7,698 bases of DNA from Bacteroidota bacterium (GTDB lineage: Bacteria; Bacteroidota; Ignavibacteria; UBA10030; UBA8401): contig JAVBYH010000258.1 of assembly GCA_030824175.1 (NCBI GenBank), forward strand, positions 1 through 7,698. Reading direction: 5' to 3'. The notes below the pieces were generated by a model. It saw only the letters and a list, made by a program, of their open reading frames with translations. It was not told the origin of the DNA and did not search any database. How positions within the stretch are numbered: position 1 is the stretch's first letter; each line of letters starts with the position of its first letter. The position numbers and the translations under genes are program-made. This document shows, one piece after another, positions 1-6,301 of this stretch.

Positions 1-892
1 AGCGCTTGCAGCTCATGCATGCGTCGGCATCGAAGAGATCCTTCCATGGAAGATCCACCGCCTCTGCCGCGCCGAATCGCACCGCCCCCTCCGCTTCGAG
101 GTCGAGCGTTGCTATCGTCCCTTTCGGCCGCATATCCTTGAAAAGCGTACCGGCGGCGGCGGTAAACATGTGGCGGAGTTTAGTGTACGGCAGGACGACA
201 ATGAGGGCCATAACGAGGAGAAAATGAATCCACCACGAGGCTGTGTGGATGATCCTCAGTGAATCGGTTTCGATCCCCGACAGCGCCAACGCCATCTGGC
301 GCCCGACGGGTGAATAGAGCGCGAGCGCGGGATTCTCCCGCAATTCCGTGACGGCGATCCGGGCGCCTTCTACGACGAATCCGGTGATGAGGACAAACAT
401 GAGGAGAACATGGATAACATAGTCGCCCGTAACGATTTCCAGCCCATTCGGTCGCGTGATGAACCGCCGGACGGCGAGACCGCCGAGCATAAGGATTGTA
501 GTGAGACCGGCGACATCCAGGACCAGAGAATAGAGCGTGTAAAATGTTCCCGTGAGGAATCTTACGCCGAAGACAGGCGACGTGAAGTCGACCTGGACCA
601 TGATGAGCACAGTCCCGATAAACAGGAGCCCAGTGCCCCAAAACAGGAATGCGTGCGCGATTCCCGGTCCCCGAACACGCATCACTCGCGTTTGTGTGAG
701 CGCCGTTTGCAGCATGAGTCTGATCCGGTGCGAGAGGTTGTCCAGTCTCTTGAGGGGCCCGCCTCGCCGATAGACAGCGGTACGCCGCTTGAATGCAAGA
801 GCGCAAACCACTATAGACAATACGGTTAGCGAATACATCAGAGCGATCGCATCACGTCCGACATTCCAGTAGATCTCGCGCGTTGCCTCCAT
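1..892 (-). CDS. EMO-like membrane (Fe-S)-binding cytochrome b oxidoreductase, 3'-truncated by window
   Basis: Probable membrane electron carrier linking reduced electron-transfer flavoprotein to the menaquinone pool in beta-oxidation. Translation from ATG at 892 gives 297 open residues (MEATREIYWNVG...) to the window edge. About five membrane segments are visible (near residues 14-34, 80-100, 117-138, 156-176, 216-236). Histidines sit where NarI-type heme b ligands are expected: H80 (GIAHAFLFWG), H161, H216/H223 (WWIHFLL) and H241 after PYTKL. The visible end, ACMSCKR (291-297), opens a CxxCxxC 4Fe-4S ferredoxin motif whose third Cys codon begins at the edge. Family knowledge: such proteins continue with cysteine-rich CCG domains like HdrD, and ETF:menaquinone oxidoreductases (EMO) have this build. 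An AGAGG at 901-905 lies 8 nt before the start, and the acyl-CoA dehydrogenase gene ends 23 bp upstream. The EMO role is inferred from architecture and neighbours; a related HdrD-like oxidoreductase with another donor is the alternative. Confidence 0.85.
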   Translation of the reverse strand, partial: MEATREIYWNVGRDAIALMYSLTVLSIVVCALAFKRRTAVYRRGGPLKRLDNLSHRIRLMLQTALTQTRVMRVRGPGIAHAFLFWGTGLLFIGTVLIMVQVDFTSPVFGVRFLTGTFYTLYSLVLDVAGLTTILMLGGLAVRRFITRPNGLEIVTGDYVIHVLLMFVLITGFVVEGARIAVTELRENPALALYSPVGRQMALALSGIETDSLRIIHTASWWIHFLLVMALIVVLPYTKLRHMFTAAAGTLFKDMRPKGTIATLDLEAEGAVRFGAAEAVDLPWKDLFDADACMSCKR

Positions 893-915
893 ACCAATGG
901 CCTCTGCTGTGGGAA

Positions 916-2055
916 TTAACTGAGCAGCATCTTCGCAATGATAAGTCTTTGTATCTCGCTCGTCCCTTCATAGATCCGTGTGATCCGTGCGTCGCGATAC
1001 ATCCGTTCCACTTCGAAGTCCGTTATGTAGCCATAACCGCCGTGTATCTGTATGGCTTCATCGGTCACAAAGGAGGCGGTTTCCGATGCGTGCATTTTAC
1101 ACATGGCCGATTCCATTGTGTAGGAGCGTTTCATCTCCTTAAGCCAGGCAGCGCGGTACGTGAGGAGTTTGCTCGTTTCGATGCGCGTCGCCATGTCGGC
1201 CAGTTTGAACTGGATGGCCTGCGTTTCGGAGATCGGATGCCCGAATTGTGTGCGCTCTTTTGCATAGGCGAGGGCGCGATCGAAGGCGCCTTCGGCAATA
1301 CCGAGGGCCTGCGATGCCACGCCGATGCGTCCCCCGCTCAGGGCTTCCATCGCGATCTTGAACCCCTGCCCTTCGACGCCGATGAGATTCCCACACGGCA
1401 CTCGCACACCATCCAGCGCAAACGCCGTCGTGAACGTGCCCCGGATCCCGAGCTTGCTCTCGTTTTTCAGCGCCTCTACTCCGGGAGACAGGAGGTCGAC
1501 GATGAAGGCCGAGATTCCCTTGTGCCTCAGCGAAGGATTGTGTGTGGCAAGGACGATGGCGGTGCCGAGGAATCCGCCGTTCGTCACGAATATTTTAGAT
1601 CCTGTGAGAATGTATGCATCCCCGTCTTTTGTGCACGTAGTGGCAATGCCGGACACGTCGCTGCCCGCCTGGGCTTCGGTGAGCATGAGGCAGCCGATCT
1701 TCCGGCCGGCAGCGAGCGGCGGCAGGAACGTTTGCCTCTGTGCCTCTGTGCCGAAGTGGAGGATAATGTCGCACGCAAGGGAGGAATGTGCGGAGATGAG
1801 GATGCCGCATGAGCCGCAGGCTTTCGAGACCTCTTCAACAACGATTGCGTAGGAAAGGATGTCCATGCCAGCCCCGCCGTACGCCTCGGGGACGAAACAT
1901 CCTAATAATCCCATATCGCCGATTTTTTGAACGAGGTCCTGGGGGATGCAGTGCGTCTCATCGATCTGCATGGCGAGCGGTTTGATCTCCTTTTCGACGA
2001 AGTCGCGCACCGTGCTCTGCAACAGTCTGTGGTCCCCGCTCAATTCAAAGTCCAT
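916..2055 (-). CDS. Acyl-CoA dehydrogenase (short-chain/butyryl-CoA dehydrogenase type)
   Basis: Cytosolic FAD flavoenzyme that makes the trans-2,3 double bond in acyl-CoA, the first step of each beta-oxidation turn, giving electrons to ETF. The protein has 379 residues, the normal length for short-chain and butyryl-CoA dehydrogenases. Seen: N-terminal helical domain (MDFELSGDHRLL), first family signature LTEAQAGSD (125-133; TEPNAGSD is the more usual form), SKIFVTNGG (153-161), GGRIGVASQALG (241-252), second signature from QIHGGYGY (336-343) to YRDAR (353-357), and the catalytic base E363 in IYEGTSEIQR. The frame is open further upstream into the thiolase gene, but ATG 2055 has GGAGG at 2063-2067, 7 nt away, and matches the family N-terminus. 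It lies 34 bp after thiolase and 23 bp before the EMO-like gene. Chain length of the substrate cannot be fixed from sequence; the glutamate position argues against the isovaleryl and long-chain types. Confidence 0.95.
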   Translation of the reverse strand: MDFELSGDHRLLQSTVRDFVEKEIKPLAMQIDETHCIPQDLVQKIGDMGLLGCFVPEAYGGAGMDILSYAIVVEEVSKACGSCGILISAHSSLACDIILHFGTEAQRQTFLPPLAAGRKIGCLMLTEAQAGSDVSGIATTCTKDGDAYILTGSKIFVTNGGFLGTAIVLATHNPSLRHKGISAFIVDLLSPGVEALKNESKLGIRGTFTTAFALDGVRVPCGNLIGVEGQGFKIAMEALSGGRIGVASQALGIAEGAFDRALAYAKERTQFGHPISETQAIQFKLADMATRIETSKLLTYRAAWLKEMKRSYTMESAMCKMHASETASFVTDEAIQIHGGYGYITDFEVERMYRDARITRIYEGTSEIQRLIIAKMLLS

Positions 2056-2062
2056 GGCACAT

Positions 2063-2067
2063 CCTCC
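2063..2067 (-). promoter_or_regulatory. Shine-Dalgarno site of the acyl-CoA dehydrogenase gene
   Basis: GGAGG on the minus strand, 7 nt before ATG 2055. It selects this start over the longer open frame that begins at 2181 inside the thiolase gene. Confidence 0.8.
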
Positions 2068-2089
2068 GTCTTTTTGTGGGATGCAGATG

Positions 2090-3265
2090 CTACACGCGTT
2101 CGAGCACGACTGCCACCGCTTCGCCGCCGCCGATGCAGAGCGTTGCGAGGCCGTACCGGGCCCGCCTCCGGTGAAGCTCACGGACCAGCGTGGCCACGAG
2201 CCGGGCGCCGCTGGCGCCGATGGGGTGGCCGAGGGCCACGGCGCCTCCGTTCACGTTGACGCGTTCGGGATCGAGTGCGAGTTCCTTGATCGCGATCATG
2301 GGTACGCTTGAAAAAGCCTCGTTGATCTCGAAGAGGTCGATATCGGAGAGCCGGATCCCCGCCCTGGCGCACACGGTGCGCATCGCACCAACGGGCGCAT
2401 CGGGGAACATGTCGGGAGCGAGACTATGAGTGGAGGCCGCGGCGATTCTGGCGCGGGGCCGAAGATTGTGTTTCGTCACGGCGGATTCGCCGGCAAGGAG
2501 TGTCAGGGCGGCACCGTCGTTGATCGTCGAGGCGTTGCCCGCCGTCGTTGTTCCGTCCTTGGTGAAGACCGGCCGGAGTGTCCTGAGTTTTTCGAAATCC
2601 ACTTTAAAAGGCTCTTCATCCTGGACGATCGATTCATCGCCCTTCTTCCCTTTTCGGGAGATGCAGACGATCTCGTCCGCGAAGATGTCCTCGTTCACGG
2701 CGTGCTGCGCGCGGCGATAGGATCGGATGGCGTACTCGTCCTGCGCCTCGCGTGAAATGCCGTGGCTCGCCGCGCGCCGGTCGCCGATCTCCCCCATGTG
2801 TTTGCCTGTGAAGGGATCCTGCAGTCCGTCGAAGAGCATAAGGTCGAGCAATTCGCCGTGCCCCATGCGGTAGCCTGTGCGCGCCTTCTTCAGGATGAAA
2901 GGGGCCTTGGACATATTCTCCATGCCGCCGGCGATCACAATGTCCGCGTCGCCGAGGGCGATGGAGCCGGCGCCGAGCATGATCGCCTTCAGTCCGCTTC
3001 CGCAGACCTTGTTGATCGTCATCGCATGACAGGAGTCAGGGAGTCCGGCGGCGCGCATCGCCTGACGGGCCGGAGCCTGTCCCGTGCCGCCCGAGAGCAC
3101 CTGCCCGATGATCACTTCATCGACAGCCGACGGATCGATCCCCGTTCGTTCGACGAGCGCGCGTATGACCGAACCGGCCAGCATCGGCGCCTCGATCTCG
3201 CAGAGTGCGCCGCCCAGCGAACCGAACGGCGTCCTCAATCCTTCTGCGATGAATATATCGTTCAT
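2090..3265 (-). CDS. Thiolase (acetyl-CoA C-acetyltransferase / 3-ketoacyl-CoA thiolase)
   Basis: Cytosolic thiolase that cleaves 3-ketoacyl-CoA with CoA to acetyl-CoA and a shortened acyl-CoA, or runs in reverse to condense two acetyl-CoA. It is full length at 391 residues. Both halves of the fold and all key residues are present: nucleophile C88 in NKVCGSGLKA, NEAF (315-318), H347 in ALGHPIGASGARL, and C377 in CIGGGEA. The start ATG 3265 has a strong AAGGAGG at 3272-3278, 6 nt away. It is the first gene of a probable operon with acyl-CoA dehydrogenase and an EMO-like protein, which suggests the degradative direction. Sequence alone does not separate a biosynthetic acetoacetyl-CoA thiolase from a broader-range ketothiolase. 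Confidence 0.95.
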   Translation of the reverse strand: MNDIFIAEGLRTPFGSLGGALCEIEAPMLAGSVIRALVERTGIDPSAVDEVIIGQVLSGGTGQAPARQAMRAAGLPDSCHAMTINKVCGSGLKAIMLGAGSIALGDADIVIAGGMENMSKAPFILKKARTGYRMGHGELLDLMLFDGLQDPFTGKHMGEIGDRRAASHGISREAQDEYAIRSYRRAQHAVNEDIFADEIVCISRKGKKGDESIVQDEEPFKVDFEKLRTLRPVFTKDGTTTAGNASTINDGAALTLLAGESAVTKHNLRPRARIAAASTHSLAPDMFPDAPVGAMRTVCARAGIRLSDIDLFEINEAFSSVPMIAIKELALDPERVNVNGGAVALGHPIGASGARLVATLVRELHRRRARYGLATLCIGGGEAVAVVLERV

Positions 3266-3271
3266 CTCCGG

Positions 3272-3278
3272 CCTCCTT
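3272..3278 (-). promoter_or_regulatory. Shine-Dalgarno site of the thiolase gene
   Basis: AAGGAGG on the minus strand, 6 nt before ATG 3265. It fixes the thiolase start. Confidence 0.8.
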
Positions 3279-3322
3279 CACGCGAGTCTTTGATTGCTGT
3301 GCGGGTGCGGTGCGGTCGTTCC

Positions 3323-3358
3323 CGTCGGGTATGATGCTTCGGCAATGTACACCCGACG
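3323..3358. promoter_or_regulatory. Inverted repeat over the thiolase promoter, possible operator or leader hairpin
   Basis: Perfect 8-bp arms CGTCGGGT (3323-3330) and ACCCGACG (3351-3358) enclose a 20-nt spacer. The repeat covers the candidate -10 box and the expected transcription start of the beta-oxidation operon, as a repressor site would. The wide spacer is unusual for a single dimer site. Only the promoter-distal part could act as an RNA hairpin if transcription starts near 3337, so a DNA operator is the better reading. Confidence 0.4.
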
Positions 3359-3372
3359 CCGCTGAAAATCAA
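3344..3372 (-). promoter_or_regulatory. Candidate sigma70 promoter of the beta-oxidation operon
   Basis: Read on the minus strand, TTGATT (3372-3367) is separated by 17 nt from TACATT (3349-3344). Each hexamer matches 4 of 6 bases of the sigma70 consensus with ideal spacing. Transcription would start near 3337, giving a leader of about 70 nt before the thiolase ATG. The -35 box is 17 bp from the insertion-sequence edge, so the element does not disrupt it. Moderate matches only; the site is inferred. Confidence 0.45.
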
Positions 3373-3384
3373 CCGACGATTCTA

Positions 3385-3389
3385 AGCAT
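3385..3389. repeat. Left target-site duplication of the insertion sequence (AGCAT)
   Basis: AGCAT here is repeated exactly at 4714-4718, directly outside the other end of the element. Both copies lie exactly 4 bp outside the TTG common to the two end repeats, which argues against chance. Confidence 0.7.
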
Positions 3390-3415
3390 CGCATTGACTC
3401 ATAAATAATGTAACC
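3390..3415 (+). repeat. Left terminal inverted repeat (IRL)
   Basis: The repeat begins CGCATTGACTCATAA and ends GTAACC. Aligned with the reverse complement of the right end, about 19 of 26 positions agree with one 1-nt gap. It is placed as the true end because the AGCAT duplication abuts it. Confidence 0.7.
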
Positions 3416-3422
3416 CTAGCCA

Positions 3423-3450
3423 TTGCGAATTTGATTCGTTGCGTCATAAT
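3423..3450 (+). promoter_or_regulatory. Candidate transposase promoter
   Basis: TTGCGA (3423-3428) and CATAAT (3445-3450) are separated by 16 nt. The -10 box matches 5 of 6 consensus bases and the -35 box 4 of 6. Transcription from near 3457 would give a leader of about 25 nt before ATG 3482. The -10 lies inside the internal copy of the end repeat. Confidence 0.4.
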
Positions 3451-3461
3451 TAAGGTAACCC
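3438..3461 (+). repeat. Internal second copy of the left end repeat
   Basis: This 24-bp stretch (GTTGCGTCATAAT then GGTAACCC) is a direct repeat of 3393-3416, with 19 of 24 bases identical and an offset of 45 bp. From 3439 to 3460 it matches the right terminal repeat in 21 of 22 positions with one 1-nt gap, better than the outer left end does. It overlaps the candidate -10 box of the transposase promoter. Confidence 0.75.
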
Positions 3462-3481
3462 AAATTTTTGGAGCCTTTTTT

Positions 3482-4678
3482 ATGAAGCCAAGCGAAAAAA
3501 AAGAATATTTAGCCGCCATCCGTGCGAGGTATCATCGAGCCGGGAAACGTGAAAAGAAAACCATCCTTGATGAGTTTTGCCTGGTCTGCGAATACAATCG
3601 GAAGTACGCGATCAGAGTCCTCAAAAATGTGTCATCGAAGGTTCATAAGCTTCATCGAAATAATCCTGGGCGTCCGAGCAAATACCATGACCCGATCATC
3701 TTCGATGTACTGCATAAGATCTGGCTCGTTATGAACCTGCCATGCTCCAAGCGACTAAAGGCGGCCTTGCCGTTTTGGTTGCCATATTACGAACAATTTT
3801 TTAAGATCATCATACACCCCAGGCAAATGACGTTGTTATTGGGTATCTCAGCATCAACGATCGATCGGCTGCTAAAACATTTACGCGCCTCATCACACAA
3901 GTGGGGTCTGTCGACAACGAAGCCAGGATCGCTATTAAAGCGCCACATCCCGATTGCAACTGACCAATGGGATGAATCGCGGCCAGGGTATCTGGAAGCC
4001 GACACGGTTGCTCATTGCGGCACGTCAGCCGACGGAACCTTCGTTTTTACTATCAATTGCATCGATATGGCCACCACATGGCGCGAGCAGCGCGCCACCT
4101 TCGGCAAGGGCGAACTTGGCGTTCTCAAAGCGTTAAAGGATATCGAACTCAGTCTTCCGTTTCGGATTAAAGGCTTCGATTGCGATAATGGATCAGAGTT
4201 CTTAAATTGGCATCTTCTGAAATACTTCACGCACCGAAAAAACCCGGTGAAGTTCACCCGAAGCCGACCCTACAAAAAAAATGATAACGCTCATGTCGAA
4301 GAAAAAAACTGGACGCTGGTACGGCAGTACATCGGTTACCAGAGGATGGCACAGCCACACCTTGCTGATGAGCTCAATGCGCTCTACACATCGGAGTGGC
4401 GCATGATGATGAACTATTTCATTCCTTCGACGAAGCTGCTTGAAAAACGTCGCGAAGGTGAAAAGATTATTAAACGATATGATGTTCCCAAAACCCCGTA
4501 CCAACGAGTTATGGAGCATTCGATGATTGTACCTAAGACGAAACGGAAACTGAAACAAATTTTTGAATCTTTAAACCCGTTTGTACTACAACGGGCTGTT
4601 GAGAAGAAAATCAAACATTTGGTTATTCAAGCAGAACCGCTACCTCAGTTCGTGCGAAAACAAGTGACAAAAAAGTAA
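3482..4678 (+). CDS. Transposase with integrase-like DDE catalytic core (IS481/ISNCY-like)
   Basis: Cuts and joins the ends of the surrounding insertion sequence. The protein has 398 residues in a single frame. The N-terminal region (about 1-160) is basic and probably binds DNA; GISASTIDRLLKHL (121-134) looks like a helix-turn-helix, and GRPSKY (63-68) precedes it. The RNase-H-like core follows, with D174 in LEADTVAHCG, D235 in FDCDNGSEF, and E273 in NDNAHVEEKNW as the likely catalytic triad. The start ATG 3482 has GGAG at 3470-3473, 8 nt away; an upstream in-frame TTG at 3431 lies among the end repeats and is unlikely. The C-terminus is lysine-rich and the stop is 35 bp from the element's right edge. 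All core motifs are intact, so it may be active. Family assignment is from motif memory and is the least certain part. Confidence 0.9.
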   Translation: MKPSEKKEYLAAIRARYHRAGKREKKTILDEFCLVCEYNRKYAIRVLKNVSSKVHKLHRNNPGRPSKYHDPIIFDVLHKIWLVMNLPCSKRLKAALPFWLPYYEQFFKIIIHPRQMTLLLGISASTIDRLLKHLRASSHKWGLSTTKPGSLLKRHIPIATDQWDESRPGYLEADTVAHCGTSADGTFVFTINCIDMATTWREQRATFGKGELGVLKALKDIELSLPFRIKGFDCDNGSEFLNWHLLKYFTHRKNPVKFTRSRPYKKNDNAHVEEKNWTLVRQYIGYQRMAQPHLADELNALYTSEWRMMMNYFIPSTKLLEKRREGEKIIKRYDVPKTPYQRVMEHSMIVPKTKRKLKQIFESLNPFVLQRAVEKKIKHLVIQAEPLPQFVRKQVTKK

Positions 4679-4686
4679 CTATTTTC

Positions 4687-4713
4687 GGTTACCTTTTATT
4701 ATGACGCAACACG
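4687..4713 (-). repeat. Right terminal inverted repeat (IRR)
   Basis: Read inward on the minus strand it begins CGTGTTGCGTCATAAT and ends GGTAACC. It pairs with IRL (about 19 of 26) and more closely with the internal copy at 3439-3460. Confidence 0.75.
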
Positions 4714-4718
4714 AGCAT
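4714..4718. repeat. Right target-site duplication of the insertion sequence (AGCAT)
   Basis: Exact copy of 3385-3389 adjoining IRR. The remaining 30 bp to the peptidase stop codon at 4749 are host DNA with no clear terminator. Confidence 0.7.
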
Positions 4719-4748
4719 AACAACAAACCTCGACAGATCGATCCTCGA

Positions 4749-6200
4749 TTATTTCACGAGCGTCATTTTTTTTACCGCACGATAGTCGCCCGCCTCGAGA
4801 CGGTACATGTAGGTGCCCGAGGCGAACCGATGAGCATTGAAGACCGCTTCATGCGCTCCCGCCTGCCGCATCCCGTTCACGAGCACCGCCGCGACGCGGC
4901 CGAGCATGTCGTAGACGGTAAGCGTCACATGGGTCGCGGCAGGAAGACGATAGCCGATCCGTGTCGAAGGGTTGAAGGGGTTGGGATAATTCTGGCCGAG
5001 AGAAAAACCGGCGGGAACCCGGTCGGCAATCGGGTGTGCGGTGGTGACGAGATCGCGCGGCAGACGCAGGGCCGGATCGCCAAGCAGCGTGTACCGACCT
5101 GTGTTGTGATCGAAGCCATGCGCCGGATTCCCGTAGGATGGAGCATCCCGTTTCGCCGCAAGGATGTGCGAACCGATCCGGCCGCCCCGCCCCGCGAAGA
5201 CGGAACGGTAGAACGACCCCAGGAGCGCATTGTCATCCAACAGGTAGGATAATCCCGTGGAGGCGAATGTTGCGACCGCCCCGCCGTTCGGATGCGTGAG
5301 CAGCCGCTTCACGAGGACACTGTCGTTTCCCGTGTCGAAATTCTGGCTGCACGCCGCGCTCGTCAGGATGAAGGGACGCCGGTTCGCGGCGAGTGCGGGA
5401 ACATCCGCTGCCGTCATATACGCATCCTTCGACCATTGAAACGGATTCCCGTGCATGTAGACGCTGAAGAAGAGCGTCGATGCGTTGAGGGCGTCGAATA
5501 ATTTCTCGCGCGTTCCGCCGCCTGCCGTCGTGTCGGCGAAGCGAAGCACCGTCCCCGTGTAAAACGGCGGGATCGTTGTCGCAATAAAATCGTCGACAGC
5601 GGCGTTGAAGGCGTCGCCGTCCACTCTGTCCGTGAGGAAGAGAAAATCATCGGCGTAGTTGTTCCGCGTGAGCGAGTCTTCGAACAGCATTGTCTTGGCC
5701 ACGACGGCCGCGAGCTCGCCGATCGTGCGAACCGGGAACCGGCCGATCGCGATGTCGGGCCTCGCATCCGATTCGTGCACGTTCACGGCATACCACTCGT
5801 CGATCGAAACGGTATCTTCATGCAGGTTCGGGTCATCCGCGAAGGACGAACGCACCCGATGCGAGGGGATGATATCCCCGTCTCCGACGAGGAGCAGGTA
5901 CTGCGGCTTCGGCTCCTGCCAGGACTGCAGGGCGTAACTCACGAATCCGCGGATGGCTCCGGGCGCGCCGAGAGTGTCGGCGAACTCGCGATAGATCTCC
6001 TGCGTGTCCGCTACGCGAACGCTCAATCCCTGCGCCGTCCGCCATGCGACATACGGCGCCATCGCCTGGCGGAATTCCGGCGGTGCGATAATGATGTAGT
6101 CGGCCTGCATGTCGGCGCTCTTCAGTTGCGCACGAGTCGCGATGGAACAAGCTGTCGTCACCAGAACACAGGCGATGATGTGTGAGCCGAATCGTATCAA
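4749..6200 (-). CDS. Secreted gingipain-like C25 cysteine peptidase with T9SS sorting domain
   Basis: Probable secreted or cell-surface cysteine peptidase exported by Sec and then T9SS. There are 483 residues from a TTG start. Residues 1-24 look like a signal peptide (R3, hydrophobic 8-20, likely cut after ATRA). The C25 domain spans about 33-385: an N-terminal part with ADYIIIAP (33-40) and YLLLVGDGD (101-109), PDIAIGRFPV (148-157), the probable catalytic H250 in YMHGNPFQW, the nucleophile C284 in TSAACSQNFD, and YTLLGDPALRL (370-380). The His-Cys distance of 34 is close to that in gingipains. The usual Gly before His is Met here. Residues 404-483 form a T9SS type A sorting domain (NYPNPFNPST, VYDMLGR, ASGTYMYRL, final KKMTLVK). 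There is no long propeptide. An in-frame TGA directly before TTG 6200 rules out a simple upstream start, and no Shine-Dalgarno site is visible. The peptidase fold is clear; the substrate and even activity are not. Confidence 0.85.
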   Translation of the reverse strand: MIRFGSHIIACVLVTTACSIATRAQLKSADMQADYIIIAPPEFRQAMAPYVAWRTAQGLSVRVADTQEIYREFADTLGAPGAIRGFVSYALQSWQEPKPQYLLLVGDGDIIPSHRVRSSFADDPNLHEDTVSIDEWYAVNVHESDARPDIAIGRFPVRTIGELAAVVAKTMLFEDSLTRNNYADDFLFLTDRVDGDAFNAAVDDFIATTIPPFYTGTVLRFADTTAGGGTREKLFDALNASTLFFSVYMHGNPFQWSKDAYMTAADVPALAANRRPFILTSAACSQNFDTGNDSVLVKRLLTHPNGGAVATFASTGLSYLLDDNALLGSFYRSVFAGRGGRIGSHILAAKRDAPSYGNPAHGFDHNTGRYTLLGDPALRLPRDLVTTAHPIADRVPAGFSLGQNYPNPFNPSTRIGYRLPAATHVTLTVYDMLGRVAAVLVNGMRQAGAHEAVFNAHRFASGTYMYRLEAGDYRAVKKMTLVK

Positions 6201-6257
6201 TCAGGTCTGCGATGTGCGCATCGGGATCATTTTGGATAATGTGAGGAGAACGCGACA

Positions 6258-6286
6258 AGTATAGCGAGAGATCATTGCAATGTCAA
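6258..6286 (-). promoter_or_regulatory. Strong sigma70-like promoter of the C25 peptidase gene
   Basis: On the minus strand TTGACA (6286-6281, full consensus) is followed after 17 nt by TATACT (6263-6258, 5 of 6). Transcription would start near 6251, about 50 nt before the TTG start codon. It lies just after the hairpin that closes the upstream oxidoreductase gene, so the peptidase gene appears to be its own transcription unit. Confidence 0.7.
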
Positions 6287-6301
6287 GTTTTTCCGTTTCG
6301 G

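Larger units (their letters stand above)
3390..4713 (+). mobile_element. Complete 1324-bp insertion sequence with one DDE transposase
   Basis: The element has imperfect terminal inverted repeats (3390-3415 and 4687-4713), a 5-bp AGCAT duplication outside both ends, and one intact transposase gene filling most of its length. It is visibly richer in A+T than the surrounding genes and opposite in orientation, which supports recent arrival. It sits in what was an intergenic space of about 150 bp between the C25 peptidase gene and the thiolase gene, so no host gene is broken. The transposase resembles integrase-like DDE enzymes of the IS481/ISNCY kind; the exact family cannot be named without an ISfinder comparison. 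Confidence 0.85.

Noticed and set aside
180..806. Minus-strand open frame of 208 codons in the left region
   Set aside because: It is a shifted frame of the EMO-like gene. The real frame, from ATG 892 to the left edge, gives membrane segments, heme histidines and a ferredoxin motif; this one gives an arginine- and histidine-rich sequence.
883..1812. Long plus-strand open frame (309 codons) opposite the acyl-CoA dehydrogenase gene
   Set aside because: It begins with TTG, has no recognisable domain, and lies opposite a gene whose motifs are unmistakable. GC-rich coding DNA often leaves such antisense frames open.
2056..2181. 42-codon N-terminal extension of the acyl-CoA dehydrogenase
   Set aside because: It overlaps the thiolase 3' end, does not look like the family's N-terminus, and the Shine-Dalgarno site fits ATG 2055.
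3431..3481. 17-codon upstream extension of the transposase from TTG 3431
   Set aside because: It would be coded by the end-repeat DNA and promoter region. ATG 3482 has a GGAG ribosome site at good spacing.
4667..4678. A-rich slippery sequence (A AAA AAG) just before the transposase stop, possible -1 frameshift
   Set aside because: The transposase is complete in one frame with all catalytic residues, and the shifted frame runs out of the element into antisense sequence. No downstream stimulatory structure is evident.
4701..5252. Plus-strand open frame of 183 codons running from the IS end across the peptidase gene
   Set aside because: It crosses the insertion boundary and lies opposite the conserved T9SS tail. 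No motif supports it.
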